Shown: positions 25,042 through 33,541 of the stretch, piece after piece
Numbering within the stretch: position 1 is the stretch's first letter
Layout: each line of letters opens with the position of its first letter
Assembly: GCA_005778355.1 (NCBI GenBank)
Contig: SXON01000218.1
Location: forward strand, 1-46,223
Direction of reading: 5' to 3'
DNA from: Pseudomonadota bacterium
Lineage (GTDB): Bacteria; Myxococcota_A; UBA796; SXON01
DNA length: 46,223 nucleotides
Made by a program: the position numbers and the translations under genes
The notes under the pieces: generated by a model
What the model saw: the letters and a program-made list of their open reading frames with translations, nothing else
Database searches by the model: none
Told to the model about the DNA's origin: nothing

Positions 25042-26481
25042 ATGCTGCTCTCCGCTCTCCTCGCCGCCTGCCTCCCCGCTCCCGAGACGGGTCACCTCAA
25101 CGAAGCGCTCGACTCGGCCTCGGCTCGCACTGGGGTGCCCCGGGATCTCCTCGCGGCGACGGCATGGTCGCTCACCCGCTTCGACCAGCGCGAGGGCGCC
25201 GTCAACAACGAGAACGGCGTGGGCATCATGGACCTTCGGGTGGACGGTAGCTACCCGTCGCTCGCCGCCGCCGCCGCGCTCACCGGGGCCACCGAGGAAG
25301 AGCTGGTGGAGAGCATCGAGGCCAACCTCAACGCGGGCGCCGAGATCCTCGCCGCTCGCGCCGCCGACGAGGAGGCCCGCACCGGCGGGGTGATCGACAC
25401 CTACGAGGAGTGGTACCCGGTGGTGGCCGCCTACTCGGGCGCGCTCGACCCACTGGTGGCCGAGGGTTTTGCCGCGCAGGTGTACGACGTCTTGCAGTAC
25501 GGCCTCGCCGTGACGACGGACGACGGCGAGCTCATCGAGGTGGCGCCGGTCGACATGGCGTGGCGTCGCCAGCCGATCACGGGCAGCTCGCTCATCGCCG
25601 CGTTCGTGCCGGCCTCGTCGTCGAACTACACCAACGACAACCGCAGCTCCGTCGACACGGTGGTGATCCACACGGTCCAGGGCAGCTACGCCGGCGCCAT
25701 CTCCTGGTTCCAGAACGCGAGCGCGCAGGTTTCCGCCCACTACACCGTCCGTAGCTCCGACGGGCAGATCACCCAGTCGGTGGGCGAGGAAGACATCGCG
25801 TGGCACGCTGGCCACTGGGACACCAACGAGCGCAGCATCGGCATCGAGCACGAGGGCTACGTGGAAGACCCGGGCAAGTGGTACACCGACTCGATGTACC
25901 GCCAGAGCGCCGCGCTGGTGCGCGACATCTGCGACCGCTACGGCATCCCCAAGGACCGCAGCCACATCATCGGCCACTTCGAGGTGCCCGGCTGCTCCTC
26001 GTCCGGCGGCGGCGGCTCGGGCTGCCACACCGACCCGGGCTCGGGCTGGGACTGGAACTACTACATCTCGCTCGTGACGGGCTCCGGCTCCGGTTCCTCC
26101 TCGATGGGCGGCAGCGGCCTGCCCGACGGCGACCTGACCGGCAGCTTCAAGGGCACGGTCCGCGCCGCGAGCTATGGCGAGACCGACACCTGCGACGGCA
26201 CCCTCACCGGCTCCGCCAGCGGTGGCCGCCACTACCTCAATGGCACCTGCACGCTCAAGAACAACCCGGATGCTTCCGGCAACATGCCCGTGTCTTGGAC
26301 GGGCACCGTGTCGGGCTCCACCGTGTCGGGATCCATGGTAGCCGACGGCCGCTCGGTCACCTGGACCGGCACCCTACAGAGCGACGGCAGCATCAGTGCC
26401 AAGTACTCGGGCAGCGAGGACGTGGGCGGAACGGTCGGCATCCTCGACTACGAGGTGGATCTCGCGGTCAAGCCGAAGTGA
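25042..26481 (+). CDS. N-acetylmuramoyl-L-alanine amidase lipoprotein
   Basis: About 479 aa. MLLSALLAAC is a short lipobox (Cys10). Residues 20-130 resemble a lytic-transglycosylase-like helical domain (SARTGVPRDLLAATAWSLTR, NNENGVGIMDLR). The central Amidase_2 domain has zinc ligands in SVDTVVIHTVQG and HIIGHFEVPG and at the C/H of GCHTDPGSGWDW, the T7-lysozyme-type arrangement. After a Gly/Ser linker (SGSGSSSMGGSG) comes a beta-rich C-terminal domain (LTGSFKGTVRAAS) with two Cys. It would cleave the peptide stem from peptidoglycan in the periplasm. A longer form from 24967 is possible but lacks a sensible signal peptide. Confidence 0.85.
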   Translation: MLLSALLAACLPAPETGHLNEALDSASARTGVPRDLLAATAWSLTRFDQREGAVNNENGVGIMDLRVDGSYPSLAAAAALTGATEEELVESIEANLNAGAEILAARAADEEARTGGVIDTYEEWYPVVAAYSGALDPLVAEGFAAQVYDVLQYGLAVTTDDGELIEVAPVDMAWRRQPITGSSLIAAFVPASSSNYTNDNRSSVDTVVIHTVQGSYAGAISWFQNASAQVSAHYTVRSSDGQITQSVGEEDIAWHAGHWDTNERSIGIEHEGYVEDPGKWYTDSMYRQSAALVRDICDRYGIPKDRSHIIGHFEVPGCSSSGGGGSGCHTDPGSGWDWNYYISLVTGSGSGSSSMGGSGLPDGDLTGSFKGTVRAASYGETDTCDGTLTGSASGGRHYLNGTCTLKNNPDASGNMPVSWTGTVSGSTVSGSMVADGRSVTWTGTLQSDGSISAKYSGSEDVGGTVGILDYEVDLAVKPK

Positions 26482-26881
26482 GAGCCTGTAGGCTGTAGGG
26501 GTTAGGCTGTGGGCGGGTTTTCGCGAGGTTCGGCCTCACCGAGTTCGGGAGGTGGGTTCGGACTCGGGTGTCGGGTGTCGGCTCTCGGGTCGCGGCCCCG
26601 CAGAACGGAGCCGTCCCCGGTCGGTGGGTGGAGATCGAGGCCTGGGCGGGGCCGCCCCGGAGCAGGGTGGCAGATCGTGTTTGCACCAGCCGAACTCCGG
26701 AGGCGAACAGGGGTGACGCCGCTGGCGTGCCCATCGCGGAGCGCAGCGAAGCCGATGGGCACGCCAGTGGCGGCAGGACCCCCTGGCCGCAGGCCAGCTT
26801 AGAGAACTCGGCTGGTGCAAACACCTGAGTTGACGGGTCCCCCTCGCGCCGGTTCGAGGCCCCGCCCAGGCCGCTCCCAAG
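26482..26881. other. 400-bp non-coding gap between convergent genes
   Basis: No gene was found. It starts with short direct repeats (AGGCTGT three times near 26491-26513; CGGGTGT twice near 26565-26580) and then holds the 234-bp nested inverted repeat annotated separately. It lies between the amidase (plus) and the Nfu-type gene (minus), so both transcripts run into it. Confidence 0.6.
26639..26872. repeat. 234-bp nested foldback (MITE-like) element
   Basis: Three inverted-repeat layers share one centre. Outer: GGCCTGGGCGGGGCC (26639-26653) with GGCCCCGCCCAGGCC (26858-26872), 15/15. Middle: GTGTTTGCACCAGCCGA (26677-26693) with TCGGCTGGTGCAAACAC (26808-26824), 17/17. Inner: 26717-26736 with 26753-26772, 19/20. 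A small hairpin CTGGCC-gca-GGCCAG sits at 26783-26797. No target-site duplication or transposase was found. It could be a miniature inverted-repeat element, a bidirectional terminator, or a structured RNA. Confidence 0.65.
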
Positions 26882-27430
26882 CTACCCGTCGCGCTCGACC
26901 AGGCCGGCCCGGATCGCCGTCACGAGCTGGGGTGTCATCGTGTTCCAGTCGCCAGTGCCATCCTTGGTGACGGTCACGAAGTCCTTCACCGCGAAGATAC
27001 CCTTCACGCCGCCCACCTTCCACACGTGCCGCCCGAGCGGGTGAGCCAGCGCCTCGCCCTCCTCGTTGAAGGAGATCGACCCCTTCTCGACGACGGTCTG
27101 CGAGCACGTGAACTTGCGCGCGTTGGGGTTGGGGGTGTCCTCGAAGGTCACGCGGATGTGTTCGCCCACAGGGGCCGCCGCGGGGGCGCCGCCGCCACCG
27201 CCATGATCGTGCCCGTGGTCGTGTCCGCCGCCATGCGAGTGGCCGTGCGAGTGCCCGTGGGAGTGGCCGCGGTCGTCGTCCCCCGGCGGCGCGGCGGGGC
27301 GCGGACGAGGCGCCGGCCGTGCAGCGGGGGGCGGTGGCGCGGTGGCCGTCTTGGTGGCGCACTCCTTCTTGTCGCGACCGAGCAGTTTCTTGACGGCGCG
27401 CACCGGGAATCCAAGCAGGGAGCGAATCAT
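26882..27430 (-). CDS. Nfu N-terminal domain protein with His-rich metal-binding leader
   Basis: 182 aa. Residues 1-50 are basic and proline-rich. Residues 53-82 are a Gly/His/Asp repeat (GHSHGHSHGHSHGGG, then HDHGHDHGG) likely to bind Zn, Ni, Cu or Fe. The rest is the Nfu_N domain: VTFEDTPNPNARKFTCS, ALAHPLGRHVWKVGGVKGIF and DFVTVTKDGTGDWNTM. The C-terminal NifU-type domain with its CxxC, which carries the Fe-S cluster in complete Nfu proteins, is missing. It may be an accessory or metal-delivery protein. A CGTTAG element lies 10 nt upstream of the ATG, and the divergent start codon is 39 bp away. Confidence 0.8.
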   Translation of the reverse strand: MIRSLLGFPVRAVKKLLGRDKKECATKTATAPPPPAARPAPRPRPAAPPGDDDRGHSHGHSHGHSHGGGHDHGHDHGGGGGAPAAAPVGEHIRVTFEDTPNPNARKFTCSQTVVEKGSISFNEEGEALAHPLGRHVWKVGGVKGIFAVKDFVTVTKDGTGDWNTMTPQLVTAIRAGLVERDG

Positions 27431-27469
27431 GCGGCGCGGCCTAACGTGGTGCTATGGTCGCCGGCCCCC

Positions 27470-28699
27470 GTGGAGTCCGTGATGCTGCTCACCTGGATGC
27501 TTGGCTGTCCCGTTGCTGACCCCGTGCCTGCCGACAGCGCGACCGACGCTGATGTCCCCACCTACAACGCGGATATCCGTCCCATCGTCGACCGGGCTTG
27601 CCTTCGTTGCCACAACGCCGACGGTATCGCCACCAGCTTCGAAGACCCGGCGTTCGTCCAGGCCATCGCCGCCACCATCGCCGAGCGCGTGAAGAACGGC
27701 GAGATGCCGCCTCCCGCACCCGACCCCGCGTGTCGCGACTACGAGGGTAGCGAGCGCATGACGCTCACCGCCGAGGAGATCACCACCATCGGCGCCTGGG
27801 CCGAGGGTGGGGCGCCCCTTGGCGAGGACGTTGGCTACGCCACCGGCGATGACGCCATCCCGACCATCGCCCCCTACGACATCGAGCTCTGGCAACAGGT
27901 GGCCTACACCCCGGACTTTGTCGAGGACGGCAACGACTACCGGTGCTTCCTGCTGGAGCTCGGCAACGAGGAGCCGGTGTGGGTGACCGGGGTCGAGCCG
28001 ATCATCGGCAACCCCAAGATCGTTCACCACCTGGTGCTCTACCAGGTCGACGACGACGTGGAGGTGAGCGACGATCCGTCGGGCTTCGAGTGCGGCGGGC
28101 TCGGCGAGAGCGGCTGGGACTTCTGGGTGGGCTGGGCGCCGGGCGGCGGGCCCATGGTCCTGCCGGAAGGCACGGCAATGCGACTCGACGACAACGCGCG
28201 CCTGGTCCTGAACATGCACTACTACGGCGACGGCACCCGGGCGGGCGAGTCCGACCTGAGCGGCTACGGCTTCACCACGCAGGCTGAAGAGCCCGAGCAC
28301 GCCGCGATCGTCTACCCCCTCGGCACCGAGCGCTTCACCATCCCCGCCGACGAGCCTGCCTACGAGGCGGGCATGGACTTCACCTGGCAGGCCGACTACG
28401 GCACTTTCCACGTGCAAGGCGTGTTCCCGCACATGCACTTGCTCGGCCGCGCGTTTGAGATGAGCGCGGGCCCAGACTGCATGGTCGACGCCACGCCCTG
28501 GGACTTCCACAACCAGGTGAGCGCCTTCTTCAAGGAGGAGGTCGTGATCAACGCGGGCGACGACGTCTCGCTCACCTGCACCTGGGACAACTCCGCCGAC
28601 AGCCCCTACCAGTACAACGATCCGCCGGAGAAGGTGCGTTTCGGCGAGGAGAGCAACGCCGAGATGTGCTACGCATTCACCTACGGCTGGTTCGAGTAG
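27470..28699 (+). CDS. Lipoprotein with CxxCH heme motif and copper type II monooxygenase-like domain
   Basis: About 409 aa. Starts at GTG 27470, or at ATG 27482 with MLLTWMLGC as lipobox. Residues 30-105 carry a heme motif CLRCH in IRPIVDRACLRCHNADG. The remainder resembles the peptidylglycine/dopamine monooxygenase fold: PKIVHHLVLYQVDDD, LVLNMHYYGDG and VFPHMHLLGRAFEM supply HH, HxH-like and HMH copper ligands. Such cytochrome-copper proteins are frequent in Myxococcota; their substrates are unknown. TATGGT at 27453-27458 is a possible -10. The 3' end overlaps the convergent methyltransferase gene by 23 bp. Confidence 0.75.
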   Translation: MESVMLLTWMLGCPVADPVPADSATDADVPTYNADIRPIVDRACLRCHNADGIATSFEDPAFVQAIAATIAERVKNGEMPPPAPDPACRDYEGSERMTLTAEEITTIGAWAEGGAPLGEDVGYATGDDAIPTIAPYDIELWQQVAYTPDFVEDGNDYRCFLLELGNEEPVWVTGVEPIIGNPKIVHHLVLYQVDDDVEVSDDPSGFECGGLGESGWDFWVGWAPGGGPMVLPEGTAMRLDDNARLVLNMHYYGDGTRAGESDLSGYGFTTQAEEPEHAAIVYPLGTERFTIPADEPAYEAGMDFTWQADYGTFHVQGVFPHMHLLGRAFEMSAGPDCMVDATPWDFHNQVSAFFKEEVVINAGDDVSLTCTWDNSADSPYQYNDPPEKVRFGEESNAEMCYAFTYGWFE

Positions 28700-29666
28700 C
28701 GCGGCTACTTTGGACCGGGCGGCCCGTCCGGGTGACGCGTCGCAAGAGGCAGGCGGACTCGACGTGATCGGTCCCGGGGAACATGTCGAAGGGGACCAGC
28801 TGCGCGATCTCGTAGGCGTCGCCTAGCTCGGCCACGTCGCGGGCCAACGTCACCGGGTCGCAGGACACGTACACGATCGCCCGGGGACGCGTGGTGGCGA
28901 TCCGGGTCAGCACGCCGGGTGCCCCCTGGCGAGGCGGGTCGAGCAGCGCGACGTCGAACACCACCGAGCCAGACTGGAACCGACCAGCGTCGCCTCGCTG
29001 CACAGAGGCGCCCGGGAGGTTGTGCTTGGCGTCGGCCACGCTGGCTGGATTTGATTCCACGAGCGTCACCGGCGTGCCGCGCGCGCGTGCCGCCCGTGAG
29101 AGGTTCCCGATTCCCCCGTAGAGATCGAGCAGCGCCTCGGCGCGCTCGTCACGCAGCCACTGGTCAACCAGCGCCACCAGCGCCCGGTTCACTTCCAGGT
29201 TCACCTGGAAGAAGGTCCCCGGCGAGGCGCGGAGGCCGTCGATGAGTAGGTTCGGGTTCCCCGCCACCGGGCGACCCTTGATCGCCACGTCGGGCAGGCC
29301 TCGCACGGGCGCGGTGGCATCGACGACGACGCGCTCCCCGTCGCTGCGCAGTTCCACCTCGCCGGCGGTGGGACGGATCGCCGAGGCGGCCGCGACGATC
29401 TCCGGGCGGGCCAGCTCATCGAGCGACGGGCGGACGAAGTCGTGGGTTCCCAACCGGTAGAAGCCGAGCTGTCCACCTTCGACCTGGAACTTCACTCGGG
29501 CGCGGGCGCCGGTCGTGCGGGGGGAGGGCTCGACCGAGCTCACCTCGGCCCGGAGCCCCCGACGATCGAAGGCCCCCTTCACGAAGGCGAGCTTGCGCGC
29601 GAGTGTTTCATCGTACGGGATGTCGGCCCAGGGCAAGAGGCCGGCATCGACCAGGGGTGAAGGCAT
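28677..29666 (-). CDS. RNA m5U methyltransferase (TrmA/RumA family)
   Basis: 329 aa. SAM-binding LLDLYGGIGNLSRAARARG, the substrate-pocket LLDPPRQGAPG, and the catalytic YVSCDPVTLARD with its nucleophilic Cys, ending in DMFPGTDHVESACLL, are all classic TrmA/RlmD motifs. The N-terminal TRAM domain and the four Fe-S cysteines of RlmD-type enzymes are absent, giving a short form. It should methylate C5 of a uridine in tRNA or 23S rRNA; which cannot be told. The ATG at 29666 is chosen by homology to family starts. Its last codons overlap the convergent monooxygenase gene. Confidence 0.85.
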   Translation of the reverse strand: MPSPLVDAGLLPWADIPYDETLARKLAFVKGAFDRRGLRAEVSSVEPSPRTTGARARVKFQVEGGQLGFYRLGTHDFVRPSLDELARPEIVAAASAIRPTAGEVELRSDGERVVVDATAPVRGLPDVAIKGRPVAGNPNLLIDGLRASPGTFFQVNLEVNRALVALVDQWLRDERAEALLDLYGGIGNLSRAARARGTPVTLVESNPASVADAKHNLPGASVQRGDAGRFQSGSVVFDVALLDPPRQGAPGVLTRIATTRPRAIVYVSCDPVTLARDVAELGDAYEIAQLVPFDMFPGTDHVESACLLRRVTRTGRPVQSSRATRTSRR

Positions 29667-29691
29667 CCGCGCCGAGCTATCCTGGGCCTCG
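29667..29691. promoter_or_regulatory. 25-bp divergent promoter core
   Basis: On the plus strand TATCCT (29678-29683, TANNNT type) ends 8 nt before ATG 29692. On the minus strand GGATAG occupies the same patch, about 11 nt before ATG 29666. No Shine-Dalgarno is visible for either. Third example in this window of a very short divergent spacer with a central A/T patch. Confidence 0.4.
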
Positions 29692-29811
29692 ATGTGCGCG
29701 CGCCTTGCCCGGCTCTGGCTCCTCATTCGCGACCCGGCGGGTTGGTCTGCGGAGCACTATCGTCGTAAGAACCGGATGGACTACGCGGCCCTCTGGCGCG
29801 AGCGTCGATGA
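29692..29811 (+). CDS. 39-aa small protein coupled to the PRC-barrel gene
   Basis: A short reading frame starts MCARLARLWLLIRDPAGW and ends in a basic, aromatic stretch (HYRRKNRMDYAALWRERR). Its TGA overlaps the ATG of the next gene (ATGA), the same coupling used throughout the window, and a TATCCT -10-like element lies 8 nt before its start. These two points support it as a real leader or small gene; there is no homology evidence. It may dock on the PRC-barrel protein or the membrane (WLLI). Confidence 0.45.
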   Translation: MCARLARLWLLIRDPAGWSAEHYRRKNRMDYAALWRERR

Positions 29812-30335
29812 GGGTTTTCCAGGCGGCGCGTGGTCTTCCCGTCGTCACCCTTGTCGAAGGGGGCTACGCCGGCAAGCTCGATGATTTCCTGTTTGAGCTC
29901 GAGTCGCTCGCGGTGCTGGGCTTCCGCCTGCGCGCGCCCGGCTTCTGGGGTGGCGCCCGAGGCGTGGCTGCGGGCAACGTGGTGCTCCTCGGTCGCGACT
30001 ACGTGCTGGTTCGCGACGAGGCCGTGGTCGAGCGCGAAGGCAACCGAGGCGGCGACTCAGCCAACCGCGCCTGGTTCAGCAGCTGGGCGGGGCGGAAGGT
30101 CTTTGCCAGGAAGGGCGTGGAGCTCGGCACCGTGGAAGACGTGGTTCTCGACGACGCGCCTCGGGTGGTGCGCGCTTGGGTGATCGACGGCGGCCGCGTC
30201 GTCGTCCCCGGGCCGCGCGTCGTGCTCGGCTCCGAGTCGGTGATCGTCGACGACGAGCGCGTGGTCGTCACGACCGGGGAGAAGGTTGACACGGCCGCCT
30301 GGTGGGCGAAGGTCGCAGGGGTTGTCGAGGGGTGA
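29808..30335 (+). CDS. PRC-barrel domain protein
   Basis: 175 aa. The C-terminal half is a PRC barrel: SWAGRKVFARKGVELGTVED, then VRAWVIDGGRVVVPG and SESVIVDDERVVV. The N-terminal half has a helix (LDDFLFELESLAVLGFRLR) and then a short strand region (NVVLLGRDYVLVRDEAVV). PRC barrels occur in photosynthetic reaction centre H subunits, RimM and sporulation YlmC-like proteins, and usually mediate binding. It is flanked by the 39-aa ORF and a CxxCH protein, both overlapping by 4 nt, so the three form one translational unit. Confidence 0.7.
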   Translation: MRVFQAARGLPVVTLVEGGYAGKLDDFLFELESLAVLGFRLRAPGFWGGARGVAAGNVVLLGRDYVLVRDEAVVEREGNRGGDSANRAWFSSWAGRKVFARKGVELGTVEDVVLDDAPRVVRAWVIDGGRVVVPGPRVVLGSESVIVDDERVVVTTGEKVDTAAWWAKVAGVVEG

Positions 30336-31411
30336 TCTGGCTTCTCGCCTGCGTGGGCGCGCTGATCGAGGGGGACGACCCCCAGCGCGAGTCTACGCTC
30401 CGACTGCGGTGGCTCCAGGGCTACCCGGAAGAGACCTGGCCGCTTGCCGAGGAAGGTCTCTGGTGGGCGCTCTCCGATCTCGGCGCCATGCCTGCGGCGG
30501 GCGCGTTGGAGGAGGTGCGCGCCGGTCGCGACGAGGTGGTGTTCGACCTCGACCTGTCGCGACTGGGTCTCGCCGACGGTGCCCTCGAAACGGTTCGCTT
30601 GGAGCTGGCCGAGAGCGCGGAAAGGGCGGAGTTTGGCGCCGTCGACCTGGGACGATTCCTGCTGCGGACACTCTACGAGCCCTGGCGCTACTACGCGATT
30701 ACCGGTGCCTGTCTGTCGCGACCAGAGGTGCTCGAAGCAGAACACTACGCTGTCACGACGTCGCTATTGCTCACTGGTGACCGGCTCCTCAGCTACGCCC
30801 CCAACCCGGCGTCGGTCGATGAAGTCCTATTTCTAGCGGGGGAAGGCGAGGGCGACATCGCCGAGGGTAGCTTCGTCGCGACCGAGTTCGAAACGGTGTC
30901 GCTCCTGCCGAACGGGCAATTCCGCTACGCGATCTACGACGCCCTTGGCGCGCTCGTCCCCGCCGCCACGGAGGGCCCCGCCGGGCAGCCGGGGAAGTGC
31001 CGATGGTGCCACGAGTACCACCTTCAAACCGGCACACCGGAGAACGAGAGCGCCGAAGGCTACGTGGACTACGCCCGGTTCGTGGAGCAGGTGGCCGTCG
31101 CGACGGCACGCTCCGACGAGGCGCGCGCCGAGGTGCCCGGGGTGGCCTGGCCCGGCGACGTGGCGCATGATCGCGCCGAGTGGCTGGCGGAGGCCTTCAT
31201 GTGGCCCGATGCGGCGCGTGTAAGGCTCGAGTACGGCGAGATTGACCTCGAGGGCCTCTCCACCACCGACCTCGTGGAGTACGGCTGGAGCGATCGCTAC
31301 CGTCGCGCCGATATCGACGCCCGGGCGCCTTTCCCCGTGGTGCCCGTGGTTGACGACACGCGCGAGGGGGGCGGTGAGTACGCGGAGGCCGAGCTTCCCG
31401 GCTGCGAGTAG
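30332..31411 (+). CDS. Putative exported CxxCH (possible c-type heme) protein
   Basis: 359 aa from GTG 30332, which overlaps the previous stop (GTGA). The start VIWLLACVGA looks like an extremely short lipobox (LLAC); an alternative GTG at 30302 would add a basic n-region. The body is acidic and mostly unrecognised. One clear motif is GKCRWCHEYH with Cys223, Cys226 and His227, a heme-attachment-like CxxCH, so it may be a cytochrome or bind another metal. No second heme motif. The stop codon abuts the convergent helicase stop with no spacer. Confidence 0.6.
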   Translation: MIWLLACVGALIEGDDPQRESTLRLRWLQGYPEETWPLAEEGLWWALSDLGAMPAAGALEEVRAGRDEVVFDLDLSRLGLADGALETVRLELAESAERAEFGAVDLGRFLLRTLYEPWRYYAITGACLSRPEVLEAEHYAVTTSLLLTGDRLLSYAPNPASVDEVLFLAGEGEGDIAEGSFVATEFETVSLLPNGQFRYAIYDALGALVPAATEGPAGQPGKCRWCHEYHLQTGTPENESAEGYVDYARFVEQVAVATARSDEARAEVPGVAWPGDVAHDRAEWLAEAFMWPDAARVRLEYGEIDLEGLSTTDLVEYGWSDRYRRADIDARAPFPVVPVVDDTREGGGEYAEAELPGCE

Positions 31412-33502
31412 TTAGTCGACGACGAGGACCTCGTCGCGACTCACATCCTTCAGGAGCTTCCGGATCATCGCCACGCGCTCGGGCTCCTCGTTCCACACGT
31501 CGAGCAGCTGTCCCGCGAGATCCTTGGCGCGGCGGAAGGCGCCCACCAGGTCGCCCGAGATGTCGGCGGCCGACTCGAGGTAGGCCATGAGCTCCGCGAG
31601 GGTCTTCCCCTCGGCCCACATCCGCCCGAAGGGGATCATCTCCGGGCACCAGCAAACCTCGGAGCGCGTGATGAACTCGCTCTCGCGAACCACTTCGCTG
31701 CGGCGAATCTTCTCCACGGCGCGGATGAGGTCGAGGTCGTCGCCCTTGATCTGGAGGCGCACCCGCACGTCGCGACCGAACTCCTTGTTGACCGCGCACA
31801 GGAGCCCGAAGAGTCGCCCCGCGTTGAGGTTCTCGAGGAGGCCGTCGAGAATCATCTCGGTGACGAGGATCTCCTCGATCTGCACGTGGCGGAGCACGCG
31901 CCCCCCCGCGTTGAGGCTCGCGTCTTCGGCGAGGTAGCCGATGCGGGTGAGGAAGCCGATGCGGGCCTCCACGTCGTCCCACACACGCCCGGAGGCGCGT
32001 TCCGCGCGCTTCGCCATCTTCTCCGCGTCTTTCTGGCTGCGACGGTCGGTCTGCGCGGCCAGCACGTTGGCGTCGCGCTCCAACCGCTTCACCTCGCCCT
32101 GGAGCGTAAAAGCGAGGAAACTGCGGTCGACGACCTCGCGGATGTGCTCGCGACCAGCGCGCTGCAACAAGTTGACGATGGAGTTGAAAGAAAGCGCAAA
32201 GCTTGAGCGCACGGGCTCGGGTTCGCCACGCAGGTAGGTCTGGAGCGAGCGCTCGTTGTAGGTCCACTCCTCCATGTCGGTGCGGATGACGACGTGGCCG
32301 ACCTCGTCCATGCCGCGTCGCCCGGCGCGACCCGCCTTCTGCATGAACTCACGGGTGGTGAGGGGGCGCAAGGAGCGCCCGTCGTACTTGCGCAGGCCGT
32401 CGAAAACGGCGGTGCGTGCGGGCATGTTGATGCCGAGAGCGAAGGTGCTGGTGCAGTAGAGCACCTTGATCAGCCGCGCCTCGTAGAGCTCCTCGACCAG
32501 CGCCTTGAGCTGCACGTTGAGGCCCGCGTGGTGGAAGGCCACGCCCCTCTCATAGAGGGCCCGCAGCTCCGGCTCGAGGGCATTGCCCGCGTCGCTCTTG
32601 GCGAACTCGTCGAGCCGGGCGCCGATCTCGGCGGCGCCGTGCTTGTCGAGCAGGGATTTCCGCAAACGCTGACCGAGCGAACGTGCGAAGTTCTCGACGT
32701 TTTTCCGCGAGAAACAGAAGTAGAGGTACGGGAGGAAATCGCGCTCCACCAGGAGGTCGAAGACGTCGTGATGGGTGGTGGGCGGCGCCCGGGGCGGGCC
32801 GTGTCGACCGAAACGCCCCCCCTTCGCGGCGCGGGCGGGCCGGGCGTGCTTCTCCACCTTCTGCATCGCCTTGGCGAAGTCGCCGGGCGCGCGGAGACCC
32901 ACGCCCACGTCGGCCACCCAGAACTGCAGGGGGACAGCCCGCTGGTGCTCCTCGATCACCTCCACCCAACGTTCGCGCACGTGCCCCAGCCAGGCCGCGA
33001 ACTGGCGGGCGTTGCGCAGCGTGGCGGAGAGCCCGACGATCTGCACGCGGGCGGGCAGGTAGATGAGCAACTCCTCCCAGGCGGTGCCGCGCTCGGGATC
33101 GTCGAGGAAGTGGATCTCGTCGATCACCACCGCGTCGAGCTCGGGCAGCGTTTCCCCGCCGAGGAGCATGTTCCGCAGGATCTCCGTGGTCATCACCCGG
33201 CACGGGGCGTCGCGACGGATCACGAGGTCGCCGGTGACGAGGCCCACCTTCTCCTCGCCGAAGAGTCGGCCATAGTCGCGGAACTTCTGGTTCGACAGGG
33301 CCTTGATCGGCGCGGTGTAGACCACTTCCTTGCCCCGGCCAAGGGCGCGCTCCACGGTCCAGTCGGCGATGACCGTCTTGCCCGTGCCGGTGGGCGCGCA
33401 GACGAGCACCGAGTTCCCGGCTTCGAGGGAGCGGATCGCGTCGGACTGGAACTTGTCCAGAGTGAGGCCGCGGTACACCATCGGCGCGGGACTTTCTTGC
33501 AT
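31412..33502 (-). CDS. Ski2/Mtr4-like DEAD/DEAH-box RNA helicase
   Basis: 696 aa. Superfamily 2 motifs in order: Walker A APTGTGKT (36-43), APIKALSNQKF (Ia), VIDEIHFLDD (II, DEIH 128-131), GLSATLRNARQF (III), YLYFCFSRKNVENFA, TSTFALGINMPARTAVF (V), and QKAGRAGRRG (VI). A C-terminal helical region follows (VRSSFALSFNSIVNLLQRAG), as in Ski2-like helicases. A bacterial homologue of exosome-associated helicases, it presumably unwinds RNA in decay or processing. A GGTTAG element lies 11 nt before the ATG, and the divergent lipoprotein starts 39 bp away. The frame stays open upstream to 34726, but that part is antisense to another gene. Confidence 0.9.
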   Translation of the reverse strand: MQESPAPMVYRGLTLDKFQSDAIRSLEAGNSVLVCAPTGTGKTVIADWTVERALGRGKEVVYTAPIKALSNQKFRDYGRLFGEEKVGLVTGDLVIRRDAPCRVMTTEILRNMLLGGETLPELDAVVIDEIHFLDDPERGTAWEELLIYLPARVQIVGLSATLRNARQFAAWLGHVRERWVEVIEEHQRAVPLQFWVADVGVGLRAPGDFAKAMQKVEKHARPARAAKGGRFGRHGPPRAPPTTHHDVFDLLVERDFLPYLYFCFSRKNVENFARSLGQRLRKSLLDKHGAAEIGARLDEFAKSDAGNALEPELRALYERGVAFHHAGLNVQLKALVEELYEARLIKVLYCTSTFALGINMPARTAVFDGLRKYDGRSLRPLTTREFMQKAGRAGRRGMDEVGHVVIRTDMEEWTYNERSLQTYLRGEPEPVRSSFALSFNSIVNLLQRAGREHIREVVDRSFLAFTLQGEVKRLERDANVLAAQTDRRSQKDAEKMAKRAERASGRVWDDVEARIGFLTRIGYLAEDASLNAGGRVLRHVQIEEILVTEMILDGLLENLNAGRLFGLLCAVNKEFGRDVRVRLQIKGDDLDLIRAVEKIRRSEVVRESEFITRSEVCWCPEMIPFGRMWAEGKTLAELMAYLESAADISGDLVGAFRRAKDLAGQLLDVWNEEPERVAMIRKLLKDVSRDEVLVVD

Positions 33503-33541
33503 GTGCGGCGCGGCTAACCGCTGGGTTGATACGGGGCGGGC

